This document shows, piece by piece, positions 1 through 5,133 of a DNA stretch of 6,623 nt. The position numbers were made by a program, and so were the translations under genes. Origin of the DNA: GCA-2726865 sp050053595 (GTDB lineage Archaea; Thermoproteota; Bathyarchaeia; TCS64); the NCBI GenBank assembly GCA_050053595.1, contig JASFTK010000080.1, positions 1 to 6,623 of the forward strand. The letters run 5' to 3'. Under the pieces are notes generated by a model. It was given only the letters and a program-made list of their open reading frames with translations. It did no database searches and was not told the origin of the DNA. Numbering within the stretch: the stretch's first letter is position 1; each line of letters opens with the position of its first letter.

Positions 1-768
1 GCTGGGGACGTCTTCGATCTCTTTGTAGTTGAAGTCGCCTTCCCCTAGGTTGATCTCGTCCATGACGTAGGTGCTGGTGGGGGAGTAGTTGGTGAGGAGC
101 ATCACTTTGACGCCTTTTTCCTCCACGATCTCTTCTAGGTCTTCAAAGAAGGGGGAGTTGAAGAGCCAGAGGAGGACCTCGTCCTTGAGGATCATATGTA
201 TCTCGGTGTTGCACTCTTTGAGCAAGTCTGTGGCTTTGACTCCCACCTGTCTCCTCCCTTCCAGGACTTGGAAGGTCTCTTTTCGTATCTTTTTCTCCTC
301 GGGTTCGGGGAGGGAGCGCCACATCCGTAGTAGTTCTTTCTTCCATTGTTCCATCTGGTGGACTTTCTGTCTCCTCTCCTCGATCAGTCCTCTCAGGGCT
401 TTTTCGAAGGGGACGGAGAGGAACTTCATGGGGCGTTCGAAGACGCAGGTGACGAGGCCCTGTTTTTCGAGACGTCTCAGTATCTTGTAGGCCTCTGTCC
501 TGTGGATGCTGAGGGCTTCTGCGATCCTCTGGGCTTTGTGGACGCCGAAGCGGGCGAGGTATATGTAGACCCTTATCTCGTTTTTGGAGAGGTCGAATTT
601 GGAGAGGGCTTCTTTTATGCGTCTCAGGTATCTGAGGTGTTGGACTTCTTCTTCGGTTATGTTCCGGGTTTTTAATCTTTTTCTGGTGGATAGGAGTTCC
701 AAGCCCTCTGTTGGGGGTGGGGGGGTTCCTTTCTGGTCTTCTTGTTTCGATATTTGTTTGGCACTCAT
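1..768 (-). CDS. TrmB-family transcriptional regulator (partial, C-terminus off window)
   Basis: The frame is open from ATG at 768 to the left edge, giving 256 residues with no stop, so the C-terminal part is missing. Residues about 58-118 form a winged helix-turn-helix typical of TrmB regulators: the LSKNEIRVYIYLARFG helix, a recognition helix near IHRTEAYKILRRLEKQGLV, then a wing reaching FLSVPFEKAL. A charged coiled-coil linker follows (about 120-165). From ETFQVLEGRRQVG (165-175) the start of the TrmB effector-binding domain is visible, including EIHMILKDEVLLWLF and the EEKGVKVMLLTNYSP strand. In this family the domain usually binds sugars or other small ligands, but the ligand cannot be read here. 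About 50 extra N-terminal residues, including a TPPPPT run, precede the HTH. No other in-frame ATG occurs before residue 114, and a TATA-like box lies 32-38 bp upstream. It is divergent from nfo; a regulatory link to nfo is not shown. Confidence 0.9.
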   Translation of the reverse strand, partial: MSAKQISKQEDQKGTPPPPTEGLELLSTRKRLKTRNITEEEVQHLRYLRRIKEALSKFDLSKNEIRVYIYLARFGVHKAQRIAEALSIHRTEAYKILRRLEKQGLVTCVFERPMKFLSVPFEKALRGLIEERRQKVHQMEQWKKELLRMWRSLPEPEEKKIRKETFQVLEGRRQVGVKATDLLKECNTEIHMILKDEVLLWLFNSPFFEDLEEIVEEKGVKVMLLTNYSPTSTYVMDEINLGEGDFNYKEIEDVPS

Positions 769-799
769 TTACCTGTCCCAGTGGGTTGATGGGTGGTTG

Positions 800-806
800 T
801 TTAAAA
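800..806 (-). promoter_or_regulatory. Likely TATA box (box A) of the TrmB-like gene
   Basis: The minus strand reads TTTTAAA here, in an otherwise G/C-biased stretch. Its centre is about 35 bp upstream of the ATG at 768. Using the usual archaeal spacing of about 26 bp, transcription would start near 777, leaving a leader of roughly 9 nt. No Shine-Dalgarno sequence precedes the ATG, which fits a near-leaderless transcript. This is positional inference only. Confidence 0.5.
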
Positions 807-901
807 GAGAATTATGGAAAGTTATCATGTGATTGGAATCTATGTGTTTTGGGATGTGTTGGGGGTTTAATTTGGGGAGATGGGAGGGTTTTGGGGGTTG
901 G

Positions 902-908
902 TTTATAC
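902..908 (+). promoter_or_regulatory. Likely TATA box of nfo
   Basis: The sequence TTTATAC lies about 34 bp upstream of the ATG at 939. At normal archaeal spacing this predicts a start near 931 and a leader of about 8 nt. A GAGGTG at 921-926 looks like a Shine-Dalgarno sequence, but it is 12 nt from the ATG and would fall upstream of the predicted transcription start. It is therefore probably not used from this promoter. Confidence 0.5.
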
Positions 909-938
909 GTTTTGTTAATAGAGGTGGGTCGGGGCTAG

Positions 939-1784
939 ATGGTCGGGTTTGGTTTCCATGTCTCCATTGCGGGTTCGATAGATATGGCTGTGGACCGGGC
1001 GGTGGAGCTGGGTTGTGACACTTTCCAGATCTTCAGCCGGAACCCTCGGAGCTGGGCTACCCGGGAGTTCAGGGAGGGGGAGGTTGAGGCGTTCCGGGAG
1101 AAGAGGGAGTTGTCTGGTCTTGATCCCGCTTTTTGTCATATGCCGTATATCTTGAATCTTGCCTCTCCCCATGATGGTGTTTATCGTCGTTCTGTGGATT
1201 CTCTCAAGACGGGGTTGGTCCGTTGTTCGGCTCTGGGGTTGCCGATGTTGGTGACCCATGTCGGTAGTCATATGGGTGCTGGGGTGGAGGTCGGTGTGGG
1301 GAGGGTTGTGGGGGCTCTGGATGAGGCTTTGGGTGGGGATGATTCTGGGGTGGTGGTCCTTTTGGAGACGGGGGCTGGGTACAGGAATGGTGTGGGTTCG
1401 ACCTTTGAGGAGTTGAGGAGGATCTTGGATGGGGTGGTGGATGGGGATAGGGTGGGGGTGTGTCTGGATACCTGTCATGTCTTTGTGGCGGGTTATGAGT
1501 TGAGGACTGCTGAGGGGTTGGGGGGGACTGTTGACGCCTTTGATGGGGCTGTTGGGTTGGATCGTCTGGGGTTGGTGCATCTGAATGACTCTGTGGGGGG
1601 GTTCGGCAGTGGTAGGGACCGTCATGAGCATATCGGGCTTGGGGAGATCGGGTTGGAGGGGTTCAGGTTGATCGTGAACAGCCGTCTCTCTAGGGTGGGG
1701 ATGATCATGGAGACGCCTGTGGATGGGAGGCGGGGGGACTCGGGGAACCTGAGGGTGGTCAGGGGTCTTGTGGGTTCCGGGTGA
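939..1784 (+). CDS. nfo: Endonuclease IV (AP endonuclease, Nfo family)
   Basis: This 281-residue, full-length member of the xylose-isomerase-like TIM-barrel family incises DNA 5' to abasic sites in base excision repair. The family motifs appear in order: FGFHVSIAGS (4-13), SRNPRSW (33-39), HMPYILNLASP (67-77), THVGSHMGAG, LLETGAGY (141-148), GVCLDTCHVFVAGY (173-186), HLNDS (214-218), DRHEHIG (227-233) and METP (257-260). All nine trinuclear zinc ligands known for the E. coli enzyme have counterparts with a constant small offset: H67, H107, E143, D177, H180, H214, D227, H229 and E258. The usual LETTAGQG loop is changed to LETGAGY, which does not remove a metal ligand. The start is supported because the family begins with this beta strand. 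Codons are extremely G- and T-rich on the coding strand. The gene stands alone and is followed 50 bp later by a tRNA gene. Confidence 0.97.
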   Translation: MVGFGFHVSIAGSIDMAVDRAVELGCDTFQIFSRNPRSWATREFREGEVEAFREKRELSGLDPAFCHMPYILNLASPHDGVYRRSVDSLKTGLVRCSALGLPMLVTHVGSHMGAGVEVGVGRVVGALDEALGGDDSGVVVLLETGAGYRNGVGSTFEELRRILDGVVDGDRVGVCLDTCHVFVAGYELRTAEGLGGTVDAFDGAVGLDRLGLVHLNDSVGGFGSGRDRHEHIGLGEIGLEGFRLIVNSRLSRVGMIMETPVDGRRGDSGNLRVVRGLVGSG

Positions 1785-1792
1785 GGGGGTAA

Positions 1793-1801
1793 GATTAAAA
1801 T
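1793..1801 (+). promoter_or_regulatory. Likely TATA box of the tRNA-Thr gene
   Basis: The sequence GATTAAAAT lies just after the nfo stop codon and about 38 bp before the first tRNA base. Normal archaeal spacing would place the transcript start near 1823, giving a leader of about 12 nt to be removed by RNase P. The tRNA could also be read through from nfo. The box sits inside a short AAGATT/AATCTT dyad (1791-1804) that probably only reflects its AT-rich composition. Confidence 0.45.
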
Positions 1802-1834
1802 CTTGGTCGGTGTGTTCTATGTCTGCCTTTCTGT

Positions 1835-1931
1835 GCCCCGGTGGCTTAGACTGGCCAAAGCGTCTCCTTGGTATCTCCCTGTTTGGGGGCCAATGAGGAG
1901 GAGATCGCGGGTTCAAATCCCGCCCGGGGCT
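1835..1931 (+). tRNA. tRNA-Thr (anticodon GGU) with a 22-nt intron
   Basis: A complete cloverleaf folds after intron removal (75 nt mature). The acceptor GCCCCGG (1835-1841) pairs perfectly with CCGGGGC (1924-1930). The D stem is GCTT/AAGC, with a 10-nt loop holding A14, G15, G18, G19 and A21. The anticodon stem TCTCC (1863-1867) pairs with GGAGG (1897-1901), including one U·G pair. The anticodon GGT is at 1870-1872, after T33. The variable loop is AGATC (1902-1906), and its C48 can form the Levitt pair with G15. The T arm is GCGGG-TTCAAAT-CCCGC (1907-1923). The discriminator base is T (1931), as in many archaeal tRNA-Thr genes. CCA is not encoded. The intron lies at the canonical 37/38 position. 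Reading ACC, this tRNA delivers threonine in translation. Confidence 0.95.
1874..1895 (+). other. Archaeal tRNA intron with canonical bulge-helix-bulge splice motif
   Basis: The central 4-bp helix pairs TTGG (1868-1871, anticodon loop) with CCAA (1890-1893, intron). A 3-nt bulge TAT (1872-1874) lies on the 5' side and a 3-nt bulge TGA (1894-1896) on the 3' side. Cutting after the second base of each bulge removes exactly 1874-1895 and restores A37-A38. Inside the intron, CTCCC (1875-1879) pairs with GGGGG (1885-1889) around a TGTTT loop. This is the substrate geometry of the archaeal tRNA-splicing endonuclease. The intron encodes nothing. Confidence 0.93.
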
Positions 1932-1936
1932 TTTTT
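1931..1936 (+). terminator. T-tract terminator after tRNA-Thr
   Basis: Six consecutive T residues begin at the discriminator base and directly follow the acceptor stem. A short T run like this is a usual archaeal stop signal. Because it starts at base 73, the primary transcript needs only slight 3' trimming before CCA addition. Confidence 0.6.
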
Positions 1937-1963
1937 CATGTCTGGTTGGGCGTTGTAAGGGTG

Positions 1964-1981
1964 ACCGCTTATAGCGGTTTT
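1964..1981 (+). terminator. Short perfect hairpin followed by a T run
   Basis: ACCGCT (1964-1969) and AGCGGT (1973-1978) form a perfect 6-bp stem with a TAT loop, and the sequence runs into TTTT (1978-1981). It sits 28 bp after the tRNA T tract in an otherwise gene-free stretch (1937-2087). It could be a backup terminator for plus-strand transcription or a small operator dyad. Archaea generally do not need hairpins for termination, so its role is uncertain. I see nothing else in this intergenic region. Confidence 0.4.
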
Positions 1982-2087
1982 CTGGTTGGTGGTGGGGTAT
2001 TGGATGCGAGGTATTTAGTGTGGGTTTGGGTTTGTGTGTTTCCTTGAGGGGTGTGTATTACACGGCTCTTGAAGCGTAATTAAGGGG

Positions 2088-3197
2088 TTATTCTCCCCAG
2101 ATCTTCTTGAAGTATCTGAGCCAGTTCCCGCCGAGGATCTTCAGTATCTCTTGGTCAGAGTAGCCCCGTGCTACGAGGCCTTCCGTGATGTATTTGATGT
2201 TGCTCACTGTCTCCAGGCCGTAGACGTAGTAGTGTTCGTAGGGGTGTTTTCGGCGTGTGTGGCTGGTGGGGTCTGGTTGGAATCGGGCCTCATAGGTCTG
2301 ATTGTGGACGCCGTAGTAGTCTTCGGGGGTGAGGCCTTCGTTTATGTCGAGTCCGATGCCGACATGGTCGATGCCGATAAGGTTGACGGCGTAGTCTATG
2401 TGGTCGAGGTAGTGGTTGAGGGTGGAGCCTTCGAGGTCCCCTTCCTCCCTGACGAATCGGGCGATGCAGGTCATGCCGGCGACGCCGCCCCGTTCCGCCA
2501 TGGCCTGGAGGTCTTCGTCGCTCTTCCCCCGCATGAATTTGAAGTTGTAGGTTCCGTGGCAGTTGGTGTGGGTGAAAGTCGGGGGTTGCTTGGAGAGCTC
2601 GAGGGTCTCCATGGTCGTGGCGTGTCCCACATGGCTGAGGTCCACGACGATGCGGAGCTTGTTGAGCCTCTCCACGACGTTGACGCCGAAATCTGTGAGG
2701 CCCGCCGTGTCCGCCCTCCTAGATCCGCAGCCGTCCCCCACGAGGTTTGCCTTCTGGTATGTTAGCTGCATGATCCTGAGGCCGAGCCTGTGGTACAGGT
2801 CGATAGGAGATACTCTCCCTTCGAGGTTGGTGGTGTTCTGGAAGTTGATGAGGTACCCCGATTTCCCCTCTTCCTTGGTCTCCTCGATGTCTTTTGCTGA
2901 CAGGATCTTCTTGGCCTTGTCCTGGATAGGGGCCATCATGTTGTCCCATTCTACGATTGAGAGGGCTGCGTCTCTGATGTTGTCCCCGCCTAGGGTGAGG
3001 CTGTTCGCTGTGAGGCCGCCTTTGAGCCCCATCTCGATGAGGTTGTGGGCCCGCTTCCTCCCGAACTCTTTCCACCTAGATCTCCAGCCGTGGCACCCGG
3101 TCAGGGTGTTGATGACGATGGCCTTCCCATGGACCTCGTTGACCCTGTCTTTCTGGTTCTTATCCAGACCGAAGTCTATTATCTTCTCCTCAGTCAT
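2088..3197 (-). CDS. Membrane dipeptidase (peptidase M19) family protein with a degenerate metal site
   Basis: This 369-residue protein has the length and order of M19 dipeptidases, zinc-dependent TIM-barrel enzymes that cleave dipeptides. Clear family motifs are LTYQKANLVGDGC (145-157), GLTDFGVNVVERLNKLRIVVDLSHVG (166-191), FTHTNCHG (208-215), the RGKSDEDL region (223-230), GIDHVGIGLDIN (275-286) and GGNWLRYF (356-363). Against renal dipeptidase, the late ligands and substrate residues are kept: H189, H210, R223 and D284. The N-terminal HxD zinc motif is replaced by NTLTG (L32 and G34 at the ligand positions), and the bridging glutamate appears to be Q120. A Cys-His pair (C35, H36) follows closely. 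There is no signal peptide, so it is probably cytoplasmic. It is divergent from a peptide-ABC ATPase, which suggests a shared peptide role. The family is secure, but normal dinuclear catalysis is doubtful. Start at ATG 3197; no Shine-Dalgarno sequence precedes it. Confidence 0.9.
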   Translation of the reverse strand: MTEEKIIDFGLDKNQKDRVNEVHGKAIVINTLTGCHGWRSRWKEFGRKRAHNLIEMGLKGGLTANSLTLGGDNIRDAALSIVEWDNMMAPIQDKAKKILSAKDIEETKEEGKSGYLINFQNTTNLEGRVSPIDLYHRLGLRIMQLTYQKANLVGDGCGSRRADTAGLTDFGVNVVERLNKLRIVVDLSHVGHATTMETLELSKQPPTFTHTNCHGTYNFKFMRGKSDEDLQAMAERGGVAGMTCIARFVREEGDLEGSTLNHYLDHIDYAVNLIGIDHVGIGLDINEGLTPEDYYGVHNQTYEARFQPDPTSHTRRKHPYEHYYVYGLETVSNIKYITEGLVARGYSDQEILKILGGNWLRYFKKIWGE

Positions 3198-3295
3198 CTT
3201 GAACAGTAATTAGTACGGGTGCTTGGCTTATCACTTGCTGTGTGTGCGCGTCGGGGTGGGTGTTGTAGGGATGGCTGGTCTGGTGCCTGACAGGT

Positions 3296-3302
3296 CTTAA
3301 AT
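3296..3302 (+). promoter_or_regulatory. Likely TATA box of the dppD-like gene
   Basis: The sequence CTTAAAT is the best TATA-like element in the 3198-3342 intergenic stretch. At normal archaeal spacing it predicts a transcript start near 3325. That is downstream of a possible TTG start at 3313 and upstream of the GTG at 3343, which argues for the later start. No comparably good box was found for the divergent M19 gene; a weak TGATAAG on the minus strand near 3226-3232 is the only candidate. Confidence 0.4.
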
Positions 3303-3342
3303 GGTTTGAGGCTTGAGTAAAACTACGGGGTCTTCTTTGGGC

Positions 3343-4329
3343 GTGGGTGAGACGCTTCTGCGGGTGGAGAACCTTGAGGTTTCGGTTGTCGAGGGGGGGT
3401 GCTCTGTCAGGATTGTGGAGGGCGTCAGCTTCAGGGTCCATGAGGGGGAGGTGGTTGGCCTGATAGGCCCTACCGGGACGGGGAAGACTGTTACGGCTAT
3501 GGCGGTCCTGGGGTTGCTCGGGGCTGGGTGGGCTGATGAGACCAGTTGGAGGCTCAGCGGTGAGGTCCTGTACAGGGGCAGGGATCTGATGAGGGTGCCG
3601 GATGAGGGGCTGAGGTTGCTGAGGGGGGATGAGATATCCGCCATCTTCCAGAAGCCTAGGAGGTCGCTCAATCCGATGCTCGTCATCGGGGTGCAGACGG
3701 GGGAGCCGTTGGAGGCCCACGAGGAGGTTGAGAGGAGGAGGCTCAGGGAGATAGTCGTGGAGTACCTGGGGATGGTGGAGCTGCCTGACCCCGAGGAGAG
3801 GTTCCACTTTTACAGGCATCAGTTCAGTGGTGGCGAGGCTCAACGCATCATGATCGCGATGGCCTTGATCTGCGGTCCCTCACTGTTGATAGCCGATGAG
3901 CCCACCAGCGACCTGGATGTCACGGTCCAGAGGCAGGTCCTGGAGCTGCTGAAGAGGATGAGGGAGGATTTCGGCCTTGCCATGTTGCTCATCACCCACG
4001 ATCTCGGGGTGATAGCTGAGATGTCAGACTGGGTCTATGTGATGTACGCCGGGAGGATCGTGGAGCACGGGGATGTGGAAACCATCTTCGGGGAGCCCAA
4101 GCACCCGTACACAAGGGGGCTGCTACGCTCCGTCCCAAGACTAGACTCGGAACGAGTCGAGTTGGTGGGGATCCCGGGAGAAGCCCCGCAACCACCCTAT
4201 AATATCCCTGGATGTACATTCCATCCGAGATGCGATCACGCCGGAGACCGGTGCAGGGGTGAACCCCCACAGTTGAGGGAGATCGAGCCACGTCACTCCG
4301 TGGCATGCCTCAGGGCTGGGGAGATATAG
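3343..4329 (+). CDS. dppD: Peptide/nickel-type ABC transporter ATP-binding protein (DppD/OppD family)
   Basis: This is one of the two ATPases that normally power oligopeptide or dipeptide import at the cytoplasmic face of the membrane. From the GTG start it has 328 residues, normal for the family. Visible elements are Walker A GPTGTGKT (42-49), Q-loop FQKPRRSLNP (Q103), signature FSGGE (161-165), Walker B LLIADE (181-186, catalytic E186) followed by the D-loop region PTSDLD, and the H-loop in LLITHD (H219). The C-terminal oligopeptide-transporter extension starts at HPYTRGLL and contains four cysteines (C291, C297, C304, C322) in the GCxFxxRC pattern. No ATG start exists: an in-frame stop lies at 3307-3309, and the choices are TTG 3313, TTG 3337 or GTG 3343. 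I prefer GTG because of the promoter position and the family N-terminus (LLRVENLEV). No permease, binding protein or full DppF follows, so partners must be elsewhere or lost. Substrate is not determined. Confidence 0.92.
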   Translation: MGETLLRVENLEVSVVEGGCSVRIVEGVSFRVHEGEVVGLIGPTGTGKTVTAMAVLGLLGAGWADETSWRLSGEVLYRGRDLMRVPDEGLRLLRGDEISAIFQKPRRSLNPMLVIGVQTGEPLEAHEEVERRRLREIVVEYLGMVELPDPEERFHFYRHQFSGGEAQRIMIAMALICGPSLLIADEPTSDLDVTVQRQVLELLKRMREDFGLAMLLITHDLGVIAEMSDWVYVMYAGRIVEHGDVETIFGEPKHPYTRGLLRSVPRLDSERVELVGIPGEAPQPPYNIPGCTFHPRCDHAGDRCRGEPPQLREIEPRHSVACLRAGEI

Positions 4330-4541
4330 AAGCGCGCTCGGAGTTGATCCGGATCACAGATCTGAGAGCTTATGGGTTCAGCCCATGGTTAGAGGATATA
4401 CTTTTCCCAGAAGACAACATTACAGGGCCTGGTCTCCGGCCTCAGCCGTCTATTCATGAAAATGGGCGTGCTTGTGGTATGAGAAGTCGTCAGTCGCCTT
4501 GTCCAAGTATTCCTGTGACACCCTCCTTAAAAAATTCATAA
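4305..4541 (+). pseudogene. Doubtful 78-codon frame overlapping dppD; possible dppF remnant
   Basis: A frame opens at ATG 4305, inside the last 25 bases of dppD in another reading frame, and stays open to TAA at 4539-4541. It ends just before a strong T tract. Residues 13-22, ELIRITDLRA, resemble the first beta strand of a peptide-ABC ATPase, the expected position of dppF. The sequence after it (AYGFSPWLEDILFPEDN and beyond) shows no Walker A or other ABC motif, and the other frames do not recover one. There is no Shine-Dalgarno sequence. It may be the decayed start of dppF, a short unrelated gene, or an untranslated 3' region. The match rests on about ten residues. Confidence 0.25.
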
Positions 4542-4545
4542 ACAA

Positions 4546-4561
4546 TTTTTAGATTTTTTTT
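4546..4561 (+). terminator. Double T-tract terminator downstream of dppD
   Basis: T5 (4546-4550) and T8 (4554-4561) are separated by AGA. This is the strongest T-rich run on the plus strand and fits an archaeal termination site for the dppD transcript. It lies five bases after the TAA that closes the doubtful 4305-4541 frame. Confidence 0.6.
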
Positions 4562-4602
4562 AGCTCGGGTTAAAAGAACCAAAATCTAACTTAATTCTAT
4601 GT

Positions 4603-4619
4603 AATTAATGCTATTAATT
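4603..4619. repeat. Perfect 7-bp dyad with 3-bp spacer
   Basis: AATTAAT (4603-4609) and ATTAATT (4613-4619) are exact reverse complements around GCT. Such a compact dyad could bind a dimeric HTH regulator. In AT-rich DNA it could also arise by chance. No promoter or gene is clearly tied to it. Confidence 0.35.
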
Positions 4620-4753
4620 TCGTGGAAATGTAAAAATATGCATCGTAAGAATATTAACTTAACATGTATGCTCATCGAGCTAAACACGTACTTTCATATA
4701 AATAATGTCACGATCAACATTTATCGAGTCTGGATTTACCACCAAGGATTTTG

Positions 4754-4789
4754 ATTAGATAAAGCAGAAAGTTCCATACATTATCTAAT
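4754..4789. repeat. Perfect 9-bp inverted repeat with 18-bp spacer
   Basis: ATTAGATAA (4754-4762) and TTATCTAAT (4781-4789) are exact reverse complements. The spacer is too long for a tight hairpin terminator, and no T run follows. A 9-bp match of this kind is close to chance expectation within about 600 bp, so significance is low. Confidence 0.35.
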
Positions 4790-5120
4790 ATTCCCTAGCA
4801 AGTTATAAGCATGGATACGCGAACATCCGTTACAAAATTATGAGTTATTTTTCAGCCCTCCGTTACCTCAATACACGCGTGGATCCACCTCAAGACCTAG
4901 ACGCAGCGCGCGGGTTTTTCTTCTCGAAACGATATCACTCTTTTTTGGGTTTGGAGGATAAAGTTTTTCCTTAAGATAATCATTGGTGCTTTTCTACCTC
5001 AAGTTAGAAACCTGCTCGGGGTTTTTTCCTTTGTAAGGTTTGAGTGAGTTAATGTGGTCAGTTTTAGTAGTTTCTGCCTAAGTGAGAGTGTTGGTATGAT
5101 GGGATGGGGTCTTGTTTGAG

Positions 5121-5127
5121 AAAAAAA
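5121..5127 (-). terminator. T7 terminator downstream of thiT
   Basis: On the minus strand seven consecutive T residues occur 7 nt after the thiT stop codon (5134-5136). This position and composition fit an archaeal transcription terminator for a monocistronic thiT mRNA. Confidence 0.6.
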
Positions 5128-5133
5128 TGGGGG

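Larger units (their letters stand above)
4562..5133. other. AT-rich region without convincing genes
   Basis: About 570 bp hold no coding frame with recognisable protein features on either strand, and no tRNA T-arm motif. The left half is AT-rich: the 60 bases at 4621-4680 contain only 20 G/C, in contrast to the GC-rich genes around. It contains small dyads (listed separately), a TCCGTTAC direct repeat (4826-4833 and 4859-4866) and overlapping palindromes CACGCGTG (4874-4881) and GTGGATCCAC (4879-4888). Several plus-strand T runs follow (near 4914, 4942, 4964 and 5022). The T run at 5022-5027 follows a weak AAACC/GGTTT stem at 5008-5024. It may contain a small RNA or regulatory DNA, or be decayed sequence; nothing specific can be named. 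Confidence 0.6.

Noticed and set aside
89..938. Plus-strand frames over the TrmB gene and the 769-938 gap
   Set aside because: None has a recognisable domain. The minus-strand frame is continuous through a well-formed winged helix-turn-helix and the TrmB effector domain.
915..1916. A 333-codon open frame on the minus strand opposite nfo and the tRNA gene
   Set aside because: Its translation is a Pro/His/Arg/Thr-rich string without any domain, produced by the G/T-rich third positions of nfo. The plus-strand nfo frame has every catalytic motif.
1835..1931. Reading the tRNA as a type II tRNA (Ser or Leu) with a long variable arm and no intron
   Set aside because: The extra bases fit an intron at 37/38 with exact bulge-helix-bulge geometry, and removal gives a standard 5-nt variable loop with C48 able to pair with G15.
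2151..3213. Plus-strand frames opposite the M19 gene (2151-2765 and 2563-3213)
   Set aside because: They are composition shadows, with valine-rich or Ser/Arg-rich translations and no recognisable motif. The minus-strand frame carries all the M19 signatures.
3190..3843. Minus-strand frames opposite dppD (3190-3843 and 3297-3686)
   Set aside because: They overlap Walker A and the Q-loop of the ATPase on the other strand, have Pro/His/Arg-rich translations, and would overlap the M19 start.
4559..4684. 9-bp inverted repeat TTTAGCTCG (4559-4567) / CGAGCTAAA (4676-4684)
   Set aside because: With a spacer of over 100 bp, about one such match is expected by chance in this length of sequence. No transposase or flanking duplication is visible.
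4562..5133. Replication origin in the AT-rich region
   Set aside because: No Orc1/Cdc6 gene or recognisable origin recognition box is nearby, and the skew changes from G-rich to C-rich, the opposite of what is expected at an origin.
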